From positions 124,001 through 188,000 of the forward strand of contig NZ_CADIKL010000006.1 in NCBI RefSeq assembly GCF_902859945.1: DNA of 64,000 nt. The letters run 5' to 3'. Below, one piece after another: positions 57,214 through 64,000 of this stretch (position 1 is the first letter of the stretch; each line of letters opens with the position of its first letter). This stretch comes from Paraburkholderia caffeinitolerans. Lineage in GTDB: Bacteria; Pseudomonadota; Gammaproteobacteria; Burkholderiales; Burkholderiaceae. Below the pieces are notes generated by a model, which saw only the letters and a program-made list of their open reading frames with translations, had not been told where the DNA came from and ran no database searches. Made by a program: the position numbers and the translations under genes.

Positions 57214-57904
57214 CTGGCATCTCCCTTCCAATTCCGTCTCGATGGTTGCGTGGGGGCAAGTCGCCGCGTAACGCGCCTGGCAGGTCGCGTGCATCGCCCG
57301 ATGCACTGCTTCGCCGGGCGTTAGCGGCTTCGCCGCGGGCTGGCGACTTCACGCCACGCGCCTGCAATGCGCTCAGCAGCGTAGCCAGCTTGCGGCGCCC
57401 ACGCGCCAGGCGTGACATCACGGTGCCCACGGGCAGGTCGGCAATCTCCGCGATCTCGCGATAGCTCAGTTCTTCCAGTTCGCGCAGTATCAGCACCTCG
57501 CGAAACTCGACCGGCAACTGCTCCAGCGCCGCATGCACGAGACGGGTGTCCTCGTCGCGGATGAGGAGCGTTTGCGGATCGGCGCATGCGGTGCTCCAGC
57601 CGTCGATCGTGGCATCGTCGAGGTTGTCGTCGAACTCGGCAACCTCGTGCGACGACTTGCGCCGCCGCCACTCCGTATACCAGGTCCGCCGTACGATCGC
57701 CAGCAGCCAGGGGCGCGCGGTGTCGCCACGAAACGTATCGAAGAAGCGCAATGCGCGCATGAACGCCTCCTGCACGATGTCGTCGGCATCGTTGGGGTTG
57801 CCGCTCAGCCAGCGCGCGAGGTTGTACGCGGCATCGAGATGCGGCAACGCCATCTGCTGGAAACGGCTGTTGCGGGCAGCGTCGTCGCTATTGATCTCAC
57901 CCAC
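57203..57904 (-). CDS. ECF RNA polymerase sigma factor
   Basis: A 233-residue ECF sigma factor. Region 2 contains DADDIVQEAFMRALRFFDTF and ARPWLLAIVRRTWYTEWRRR. Region 4 contains LEQLPVEFREVLILREL then YREIAEIADLPVGTVMSRLA. I chose the GTG at 57904 because GGAGA lies 6 bases before it and it overlaps the upstream stop by 8 bases; an ATG at 57970 would overlap the upstream gene by 74 bases. The C-terminus has an extra basic, Arg/Gly-rich tail of about 50 residues. It probably drives its own operon and the divergent phosphoesterase unit. Confidence 0.9.
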   Translation of the reverse strand: MGEINSDDAARNSRFQQMALPHLDAAYNLARWLSGNPNDADDIVQEAFMRALRFFDTFRGDTARPWLLAIVRRTWYTEWRRRKSSHEVAEFDDNLDDATIDGWSTACADPQTLLIRDEDTRLVHAALEQLPVEFREVLILRELEELSYREIAEIADLPVGTVMSRLARGRRKLATLLSALQARGVKSPARGEAANARRSSASGDARDLPGALRGDLPPRNHRDGIGREMPDGL

Positions 57905-58703
57905 ACCGTCTCTCCACGCCGGCTTTTGCCGGAGAGCCCACCGGATGTTTTCGCAGCCTTCGACGTTCAAAGACGTTGCGCAACTGACCCAGGATCAACG
58001 CACTGGCAATCAGCGCGAGATACAGAGCGACGAGATTGTGACGCGTGGCATCGAGGGCTGCCTGATGGATCACGAGCGTGGCATCCGCGGGCGGAAGAAT
58101 GCGACGCTGCCCAACGACGGCTCGCATCATCCGGATAAAGCCCGCAGCGGACAGCAGCGGCAACAGCACAACGAACGCCAGCAGCGCAGGCCGCAGGCGA
58201 CGCGCCCACGGAAAGTGGCGCAACCGGAACCACAGCCCGAGACAGCCGTGGATCCAGCCGGGCGCGAGCAGCGCCAGTTGCAGGCCCTGCGTGCCGCTCG
58301 CAAGCAGCACGACAATGACGCGCTCGTAGTCAGGTTCGAAGCCATAGAGCGAAGACGCAAGCCGGGTCGTCACTGCATGGCGGATAAGCAGAAGCGGCAA
58401 GCTGAGCCCGGCCCACAGGCGGATCCATTCCGCGGGCGGCAGCACCCAATGGCGTCGCCCGTATATCGTGTGCAACGCCAGCGAAAAATGCAGGGTTGCA
58501 GCACCGTAGAGCGCGATCGTTCCAGGTATGCTGCGCCAGAGCCGCAGGGCGAGTATGAGACCGCGCCCGGCAAGGTCGAGCGACCAGATCCCGAGCGCGT
58601 GATTGACCAGATGCAGCAAGAGATAAGTCAGCATCACGAGGCCAGAGCCGAGTTGAAGCCGGCGCAGAATGGATTGCACCCCGGCGCTCACTTGCGCCTC
58701 CAA
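57897..58703 (-). CDS. Stand-alone cytochrome-like membrane protein (cyclase anchor type)
   Basis: A 268-residue protein with about six to seven membrane segments and conserved His residues. VMLTYLLLHLVNHALGIWSL, SIPGTIALYGAATLHFSLAL, and LSLPLLLIRHAVTTRLA resemble the membrane domain that precedes the cyclase domain in a group of proteobacterial adenylate cyclases, itself related to heme-b membrane anchors. No cyclase or other output domain follows. It is the second gene of the sigma operon, overlapping the genes on both sides. A role as redox or heme sensor upstream of the sigma factor is inferred. Confidence 0.65.
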   Translation of the reverse strand: MEAQVSAGVQSILRRLQLGSGLVMLTYLLLHLVNHALGIWSLDLAGRGLILALRLWRSIPGTIALYGAATLHFSLALHTIYGRRHWVLPPAEWIRLWAGLSLPLLLIRHAVTTRLASSLYGFEPDYERVIVVLLASGTQGLQLALLAPGWIHGCLGLWFRLRHFPWARRLRPALLAFVVLLPLLSAAGFIRMMRAVVGQRRILPPADATLVIHQAALDATRHNLVALYLALIASALILGQLRNVFERRRLRKHPVGSPAKAGVERRCG

Positions 58704-58990
58704 TGAGCGATGCGCGACATTCTTCGAGCGGGCGTCGCCATGGCGCCCGCCATTCTCGCGAGTTTGTTGATGCGCCGGCCTGATTGGCCAGATGCGCGGT
58801 CAGCCGCGCTGAACGCCGTTGACCGGTGCGGGGCGCTGTCCTGCTCCTCGGCCGTGCATTGAAGCAGCGATTCCGCGAAGCGCTGCAATGCCGATATCGA
58901 ACCGCATACGCTCTGGTATTCCTCGCGGCCAATCCTGCCGTCGAGGATTACCGTCAATCCCGACGCACGAGCCCTGTCGATGATGTCCAT
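58688..58990 (-). CDS. Small protein of unknown function heading the sigma operon
   Basis: A 100-residue protein starting MDIIDRARASGLTVILDGRI, followed by GREEYQSVCGSISALQRFAE. The N-terminal 45 residues are well ordered; the C-terminal half is Ser/Ala/Arg-rich and basic. There are two Cys residues and no signal peptide. GAGGGAAACGAA precedes the ATG. It overlaps the membrane-protein gene by 16 bases, so it belongs to the same operon. I do not recognise a named domain. Confidence 0.6.
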   Translation of the reverse strand: MDIIDRARASGLTVILDGRIGREEYQSVCGSISALQRFAESLLQCTAEEQDSAPHRSTAFSAADRASGQSGRRINKLARMAGAMATPARRMSRIAHWRRK

Positions 58991-59253
58991 TTCGTTTCCC
59001 TCATTTCGTGTGCGTGTGCCACGACTGCAGTACCGCGAACCCGCGCCGGTTATTCCCGGATTCGACGAGGCAGACGTGGGGCCGGCGGGTGCGCCAGGCC
59101 TGCGTCCGTGCGCGTTGCCGCAGGACAGTGAAGCGACGTGTCCAGGATCGGGAATAAAGCGGCCGCGTGGGCGGTATTGCACCTGAAACCCGCCCTGGAG
59201 ACGCTCCGGATCGAACCGGCCGGCGGCTTCCTGAACCCAGTCGAGAGGACACC

Positions 59254-60198
59254 ATGTCATCAGATCTTCCTTCCCAACCGTCGCGCCGCAATGCCTTGAA
59301 ATGTCTCGCCTTCGGTGGCGCGGGCACCGTGTTTGTGCTGGCCGGAGGCGTTCTCACGCCCGTGCATCTCGCCCTTGCCGCCGGCACTGAGGACAAGTCG
59401 GCGGTTTCCGGCATTCCGCTGTTCCTGCAGATCAGCGACTCGCATATTGGCTTCAACAAGGAAGCCAATCCCGATGTCGCGGGCACGCTCAAACAGACGA
59501 TTGATTACGTCAATGCCATGCCGGTCAAACCTGCCCTCGCGATTCACACGGGCGATATCACCCATCTTTCCAAGCCGGCGGAGTTCGATCTCGCGTCCCA
59601 ATTGCTCTCCGGGCTGAACGTCACGGAGTTGCACACGGTGCCGGGTGAGCACGATGTGACGGACGGACCGCAAGGCGAATACTTCAAGCGCTTCGGACAG
59701 GCGTCAGACAACCGGGGCTATTACAGCTTCGACAACCATGGCGTGCACTTTGTCGGGCTCGTCAATGTGATGCATTTCAAGCCAAACGGGCTGGGAAGCC
59801 TGGGTGATGAGCAGCTAGCCTGGCTGGAAAACGATCTGAAGGGCCGCACCTCCAGCACGCCGATCGTGGTGTTTGTGCACATGCCCATGTGGACGATCTA
59901 CGAACCCTGGGGCTGGGGCACCGGCGATGCGGGTCAGGCGATGGAGTATCTGAAGCGATTCGGCTCGGTCACCGTCATCAACGGTCATATTCATCAGATC
60001 GTTTCCAAGGTGGAGGGCAATATCACGTTCCATACCGCGCGCTCGACCGCCTATCCGCAGCCGACGGCCGGCAATGGTCCCGGGCCTGGGCCGCTTGTAG
60101 TGCCGGGCGATCAGCTACGAAAGATGCTTGGCGTAACCAGCATCAGCATCTCGCGCCACCCTCTCGCCGCGTCGCTTTCCGACAAAACGCTCGCCTGA
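59254..60198 (+). CDS. Tat-exported metallophosphoesterase
   Basis: A 314-residue calcineurin-like phosphoesterase. The leader SRRNALKCLAFGGAGTVFVL has a twin Arg and hydrophobic core, so it is probably a Tat substrate. Metal ligands are visible in QISDSHIGF (D-x-H), HTGDITHL (GD), VPGEHDVTD (GEHD, in place of the usual GNHD), FVHMP and INGHIHQ. GAGAGGACACC precedes the ATG. It is followed after 35 bases by a cupredoxin gene and is divergent from the ECF sigma operon. The substrate is unknown. Confidence 0.9.
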   Translation: MSSDLPSQPSRRNALKCLAFGGAGTVFVLAGGVLTPVHLALAAGTEDKSAVSGIPLFLQISDSHIGFNKEANPDVAGTLKQTIDYVNAMPVKPALAIHTGDITHLSKPAEFDLASQLLSGLNVTELHTVPGEHDVTDGPQGEYFKRFGQASDNRGYYSFDNHGVHFVGLVNVMHFKPNGLGSLGDEQLAWLENDLKGRTSSTPIVVFVHMPMWTIYEPWGWGTGDAGQAMEYLKRFGSVTVINGHIHQIVSKVEGNITFHTARSTAYPQPTAGNGPGPGPLVVPGDQLRKMLGVTSISISRHPLAASLSDKTLA

Positions 60199-60233
60199 CG
60201 ACGATAGGCATCCATTGAACAAGGATCGAAGCC

Positions 60234-60581
60234 ATGCTATCCGCTTTCTTTCATCGCACCTTCATCCCTTCCGTCGCGAGCGGGATGCTTATCGTCGCAT
60301 TGGCCGCAGCGTCGCCTGCCGCGAAGGCCCAGGACCCCGATGAGATCATCATCAAGAATTTCATGTTTTCGCCGATGTCCCTGACGGTCAAGACCGGCAC
60401 GACCGTGACCTGGAAAAACATGGATGGCGAGCCGCACTCGATCGTCAACGATGCAGGCGTCTTCCACTCCGCAGCGCTCGACCAGGACGATACCTTCCAG
60501 TTCAAGTTCGACAAGCCGGGGGTCTATAAAGTGTTTTGCGGCATCCACCCGTACATGAAGGCAACCATCACGGTGCAGTAG
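60234..60581 (+). CDS. Periplasmic cupredoxin (amicyanin/plastocyanin-like)
   Basis: A 115-residue small blue copper protein. The signal peptide spans residues 1-32, ending AKA-Q. The copper ligands are His68 (GEPHSI), Cys102 and His105 (FCGIHPYM) and Met108. TVTWKNMDGEPHSIVND is characteristic. It should shuttle electrons in the periplasm. Its coupling to a phosphoesterase and an ECF sigma operon is a layout of interest; a redox or metal stress role is inferred. Confidence 0.92.
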   Translation: MLSAFFHRTFIPSVASGMLIVALAAASPAAKAQDPDEIIIKNFMFSPMSLTVKTGTTVTWKNMDGEPHSIVNDAGVFHSAALDQDDTFQFKFDKPGVYKVFCGIHPYMKATITVQ

Positions 60582-60725
60582 GTGGACTGGCGTCCATTCG
60601 GTGCGGAGTGACAAGGCAGTTTCGATGCACAGAAAAAGCCAATCTCGCCGGTATCGAGTCGTGCGGCGCCTGTCGCTGGCCGCACGGCCTTGAGCTTTCC
60701 GCCTTCATCGGCCCGGACTCATCAC

Positions 60726-61673
60726 ATGGACCAGCTACAAGCCATGCGCGTCTTCACGCGTGTCGTCGACCTGAGCAGCTTCAGCCGCGCGGGCGATCAG
60801 CTCGGCATGTCCGCTGCCGCCGTCACGCGCAGCGTCAGCATGCTGGAGGCGCATCTGAACATACGCCTGCTGAATCGCTCCACGCGCAGGCTCTCGCTCA
60901 CCGAGGCGGGCCGCCTCTATCTGGACGGCTGCCGCGCCGTGATAGAAAAGCTCGACGAAATGGAATCCGAACTCGTGCGCGCCACGTGCGACCCGAGCGG
61001 CGCGCTGCGCATTGCAGCGCCTTCGGTGTTCGCAAGCGGTGCGCTCGCTGCGCTGCTCGATGCGTATCGCGGCATGAATCCACGCGTGGATTTCGATGTG
61101 ACTGCGTACGACAGCCACATCGACATGATCGAAGGCGGCTTCGACGTGTGCTTCGCCACCGATCGCCAGCAGGTGAACGCCTCGCTCGTGAGCCGCAAAC
61201 TTACTTCCCTGAAGGAGATCGTGGTGGCGGCGCCCGGCTATCTCGCGCGCAAAGGCGTGCCGCGCACGCCCGGGGAGCTCGCGCAGCACGACTTGCTCGC
61301 CGTCTCCGACGCGCCGCGTAGCTGGACCTTCGGCAACGCCGAGGGCCTGCAGCGCGTGAGCGTGAACGGTCCGCTCACTGCGAGCGGCTACGCCACCGTG
61401 CGCGCCGCGGCGCTCGCCAACATGGGGATTGCACTGCTGCCGCTGCCGCTCGTTACCGACGACATCGCGCGCGGCATGCTGCTGCCCGTGCTCGACGCGT
61501 ACGACATAAGCGGCGGCATGCAGCACGTCTTCATCGTGTACCCCGGCCGCAACTACCTGACGATGAAAGCGCGCAGCTTCATCGACTTCGTGGTCGAGCA
61601 GTTCCGTGCCGATCCTGCAAACGCAGCCAACGGCACGCACAGCGCGCCGGCCGCGCTGTGCGCCGTCGCATAA
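60726..61673 (+). CDS. LysR-family regulator
   Basis: A 315-residue LysR protein. MDQLQAMRVFTRVVDLSSFS, LGMSAAAVTRSVSMLEAHLN and RLLNRSTRRLSLTEAGRLYL mark the DNA-binding domain of the DmlR-like subgroup. The start at 60726 fits the family; an upstream in-frame ATG at 60690 adds residues not seen in relatives. It is monocistronic. No divergent structural gene adjoins, so its target is unknown. Confidence 0.92.
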   Translation: MDQLQAMRVFTRVVDLSSFSRAGDQLGMSAAAVTRSVSMLEAHLNIRLLNRSTRRLSLTEAGRLYLDGCRAVIEKLDEMESELVRATCDPSGALRIAAPSVFASGALAALLDAYRGMNPRVDFDVTAYDSHIDMIEGGFDVCFATDRQQVNASLVSRKLTSLKEIVVAAPGYLARKGVPRTPGELAQHDLLAVSDAPRSWTFGNAEGLQRVSVNGPLTASGYATVRAAALANMGIALLPLPLVTDDIARGMLLPVLDAYDISGGMQHVFIVYPGRNYLTMKARSFIDFVVEQFRADPANAANGTHSAPAALCAVA

Positions 61674-61838
61674 GGTACATCGAGCACATATCCTATGGCG
61701 TGCATGTCGCCCGAACATCGCAAGATGCGGGGAAGAGGATCCGCTCGCTACAAATAATCCGGGAATAAAGTCGCACCAAGCTGAGTTATGCATGATGCAG
61801 CAAGCGAAATTATCTGAATTCAAACATAGGAGTTCGAA

Positions 61839-62108
61839 ATGAAAAAGTATCTTGTTTTAGGCCTTTCCGTTGCCGTTCTTGCATCGGCTAGCGTCGCGAC
61901 CAACACGTTCGCTCAGGAAAAGACCGATGCCGAAGTACGCCAGGACTCCGGACACCAGGTGGCCCGCAACCAGCAAAACGCAAGCGGCGTCGGCGCCGAG
62001 ATGTCGGGCTCGGGCGCATCGGGCGTCGCCGGACCGTCGGGGGCTGGCAAGGCGGAGCCGAACTGTGTCGGTCCGGCCAGTTTTTGCACGCTCTTTTTCG
62101 GTAGCTGA
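61839..62108 (+). CDS. Small secreted protein, unknown
   Basis: An 89-residue protein with a signal peptide (MKKYLVLGLSVAVLASASVA, cleaved near TFA-Q). The mature part is Ser/Gly/Ala-rich (MSGSGASGVAGPSGAGKAEP) and ends with two cysteines (NCVGPASFCTLFFGS) that could form a disulfide. ACATAGGAGTTCGAA precedes the ATG. The upstream 165 bases are AT-rich compared with the surroundings. I do not recognise the family. Confidence 0.65.
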   Translation: MKKYLVLGLSVAVLASASVATNTFAQEKTDAEVRQDSGHQVARNQQNASGVGAEMSGSGASGVAGPSGAGKAEPNCVGPASFCTLFFGS

Positions 62109-62150
62109 ATATTCGCGCGGACATACACGCATGCGCCGGGGGCTGCTTTT

Positions 62151-62996
62151 TCACCCCAACTCAAACGATGTCACCCCAAACACGCGATCGATCGCAATCG
62201 CCGGCGCGTCTTTCGTGTACATCCGCGCGGTTTCGAAAACGCTCGTCATGCCGTGCCGTTGCGCTAGCGCGACGGCAGCAGGATTCGTTTCCGGCACGTC
62301 GAGGACGATGACCTCGCCGGGCATGCTCGCTGCCAGCGCGCGAAACAGTCCAGTCGCGACGTCCGCGTCGTCGGCGAAGAGCGGGCCGATCTTGCAACCC
62401 GCCTTGCAGCGGCGCACGACGCCGTATCCGGCGACACGGCCCGCGTCGACGGTTGCGAGCGCAACGGCATCCGGCTGCGCGATCCAGGCGGAGACGAAAC
62501 GCTCGCGCGCTGCGGGAAAACACTGGCGATCGTAGGCAAGCAACTGCTCGAACGGCACGCTGGACGCTGCCGTTGCATGCGCGCACCCAATGCCGCCCAC
62601 GCGCCCCTGATAGCGGATGTTGCGATGCGCAAGCCGGAACCCGGACTTCCGATAGTTCGCCTGCTGGGCAACGACGCCGTCGAGACCGATGTTGCGCTCT
62701 CCGAGATAACGCATGCCGTGCTGCCAGATTCGCATGCCGAAGCCTTTGCCGCGAAACCCGGGTTTCACGATGTAAAGACCGATGAAGCCAACACATTCGT
62801 CATAGGCAACGGCGGCGAGGCACGCGACCGGCTCGCCGCGCCAGACACCGACGAAGAAACCGTTCGGGTCTGCCTCCCTGAAACAGTGCGGGTCATGCAA
62901 ACCGGGGTTCCACCCCTCCGCAGCCGCCCATTCGACCGACATGGCGACCTCGCCGGCCGACATGGTGCGCACAATGAAGTCTCCGCTTTGATCCAT
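62151..62996 (-). CDS. GNAT N-acetyltransferase, two-domain
   Basis: A 281-residue acetyltransferase. The N-terminal GNAT domain has FIGLYIVKPGFRGKGFGMRI, which includes the acetyl-CoA loop R-G-K-G-F-G. A second acetyltransferase-like half with VDAGRVAGYGVVRRCKAG and VIVLDVPETNPAAVALAQRH follows, as in the YitH-like group. I start at MDQSGDFIVR (62996); a longer frame to 63185 lacks family similarity. It is divergent from the nitronate monooxygenase gene, 131 bases apart. Confidence 0.9.
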   Translation of the reverse strand: MDQSGDFIVRTMSAGEVAMSVEWAAAEGWNPGLHDPHCFREADPNGFFVGVWRGEPVACLAAVAYDECVGFIGLYIVKPGFRGKGFGMRIWQHGMRYLGERNIGLDGVVAQQANYRKSGFRLAHRNIRYQGRVGGIGCAHATAASSVPFEQLLAYDRQCFPAARERFVSAWIAQPDAVALATVDAGRVAGYGVVRRCKAGCKIGPLFADDADVATGLFRALAASMPGEVIVLDVPETNPAAVALAQRHGMTSVFETARMYTKDAPAIAIDRVFGVTSFELG

Positions 62997-63127
62997 GGTT
63001 CCTCCCGGTTGGAGATGAACCTTATTTTCCCCCGATACCCAAATGGCCGGCGCTTTTGCGGCGCCTGGCGTAGCATGAGCGCTGTTTCGCTGTCGACCAG
63101 AGGGACTCCACGCTGGAGGAAAACGAT

Positions 63128-64000
63128 ATGAGCACTCAATTGGACAGTCGCACATTGCTGCGTTTGCTCGGCGTGCGCACGCCAATCATCCAGGCGCCGA
63201 TGGCCGGCGTCAGCACGCCCGCGCTGGCGGCCGCCGTGTCGAATGCTGGCGGGCTTGGCTCGCTGGGCGTCGGCGCGACGAATGCCGGCGGCGCGCGCAA
63301 GATGATCCGGGAAACGCGCGCACTGACCGGTAAGCCATTCAACGTCAATGTGTTCTGCCATCGGCCCGCTGTCGCGAATGCGGCGGTCGAGCAAGCATGG
63401 CTCGGCTGGCTCGCACCGGTGTTTGCGCAGTACGGCGCGACGCCGCCCGAATCGCTGGCGGAGATCTATACGAGCTTCGTCGTCGATGAAGCCATGCAGC
63501 AGATGCTCGTTGAAGAGAAGCCGGCCGTTGTCAGTTTCCATTTCGGGCTGCCGCCGGCGGAAGTCATCGCCGACTTGAAGCGTGCCGGCATCACGCTGCT
63601 CGCGAGCGCCACGAATCTCGAGGAAGCGACCCAGGTCGCGGACGCGGGCGTCGATGCGATTGTTGCGCAGGGGATCGAGGCGGGAGGGCATCGCGGGGTG
63701 TTCGATCCCGATGCCGGCGACGATCGTCTCGGTACGTTCGCGCTGACGCGTCTCATCGTCAGCGAAGGGCGGCTGCCGGTCATCGCAGCCGGCGGGATCA
63801 TGGACGGCGCGGGAATCGCGGCGGCGCTCACGCTAGGCGCGCAGGCCGCGCAGCTTGGGACCGCATTTGTCGCGTGCCCGGAAACGTCGATCGACGACGG
63901 TTATCGCCGTACGCTGCTCGGCGAAGCCTCGCGTCACACGACGTTCACCACGGCGATCTCCGGACGGCCCGCGCGTGCGATGGTGAATAAATTCACTGCC
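63128..64000 (+). CDS. Nitronate monooxygenase (2-nitropropane dioxygenase family), 3' end outside window
   Basis: The frame is open from ATG 63128 to the last base, giving 291 residues so far; the family usually has 320-360. It is an FMN enzyme that oxidises alkyl nitronates such as propionate 3-nitronate. [44 protein letters not shown] (catalytic His region) and [10 protein letters not shown] with [11 protein letters not shown] (FMN phosphate site) are present. GGAGGAAAACGAT precedes the ATG. The gene is intact as far as seen. Confidence 0.92.
   Translation, partial: MSTQLDSRTLLRLLGVRTPIIQAPMAGVSTPALAAAVSNAGGLGSLGVGATNAGGARKMIRETRALTGKPFNVNVFCHRPAVANAAVEQAWLGWLAPVFAQYGATPPESLAEIYTSFVVDEAMQQMLVEEKPAVVSFHFGLPPAEVIADLKRAGITLLASATNLEEATQVADAGVDAIVAQGIEAGGHRGVFDPDAGDDRLGTFALTRLIVSEGRLPVIAAGGIMDGAGIAAALTLGAQAAQLGTAFVACPETSIDDGYRRTLLGEASRHTTFTTAISGRPARAMVNKFTA

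Noticed and set aside
57203..57970. ECF sigma start at the ATG 57970
   Set aside because: It would overlap the upstream membrane-protein gene by 74 bases and add residues unlike the family; GTG 57904 has a better placed GGAGA.
1..64000. CRISPR arrays, rRNA genes, riboswitches
   Set aside because: I found no spaced direct-repeat array, rRNA sequence or recognisable riboswitch core by reading; short repeats seen are the 11-bp tandem unit and leucine-rich repeat coding DNA.

Overview
The window is a high-GC Burkholderiales chromosome segment, most like Paraburkholderia, Caballeronia or Burkholderia. This is inferred from gene families, codon bias and the many LysR regulators; no 16S or other marker gene is present. 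It falls into three parts: a prophage right arm (1 to about 26.9 kb), a catabolic accessory region (27.4-44.1 kb), and mixed chromosomal DNA with several deletion scars (44-64 kb). No stretch above about 300 bases lacks a gene or gene remnant.

Prophage. The left edge lies outside the window, and no integrase, repressor or replication gene is visible. The head module is lambda-like: terminase large subunit, gpW-like joiner, portal, S49 protease, a separate acidic scaffold-like gene, decoration protein, capsid E and an FII-like joiner. The tail is Mu-like and contractile: DUF2635, sheath, tube, a chaperone with a probable -1 frameshift, a tape measure carrying a lysozyme-like domain, DNA circularisation protein, the baseplate set, and fibre. 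A block on the opposite strand with its own promoter and palindromic operator encodes a small DNA-binding-like protein, an SGNH lipoprotein and an O-antigen-type acyltransferase, which looks like lysogenic conversion cargo. The lysis end has two single-membrane coiled-coil proteins, a GH19 endolysin, a small membrane protein, a lipoprotein and a patatin-like lipase. The prophage ends at a tRNA 3' half (putative attR), followed by remnants of ISKra4- and IS6-type transposases.

Catabolic region. An amino-acid ABC transporter (ATPase and two permeases on minus, binding protein on plus) brackets a VanAB-like Rieske oxygenase and reductase. Next come an ammonia-lyase homologue that lacks the MIO Ala-Ser-Gly triad and a LysR gene. 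A second LysR gene stands divergent to a tightly coupled operon: semialdehyde-type dehydrogenase, atypical membrane dipeptidase, BCCT transporter, a 586-residue protein of unknown function, a DUF3726 protein and a RidA protein. The BCCT carrier and the dipeptidase type suggest catabolism of a betaine-like compound.

Right part. There is a membrane-anchored leucine-rich repeat protein, a DD-peptidase, an orphan pseudouridine-5'-phosphate glycosidase and two overlapping secreted hydrolases. A scar follows with an IS3 remnant and two divergent genes each missing its 5' part. Then come an aldehyde dehydrogenase/LysR pair, an Ada-domain fragment, and an ECF sigma/anti-sigma operon headed by a small protein and a stand-alone cytochrome-like membrane protein. 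That operon is divergent from a Tat-exported phosphoesterase and a cupredoxin. Last are a LysR gene, a small secreted protein, a GNAT acetyltransferase and a nitronate monooxygenase gene that runs off the right edge.
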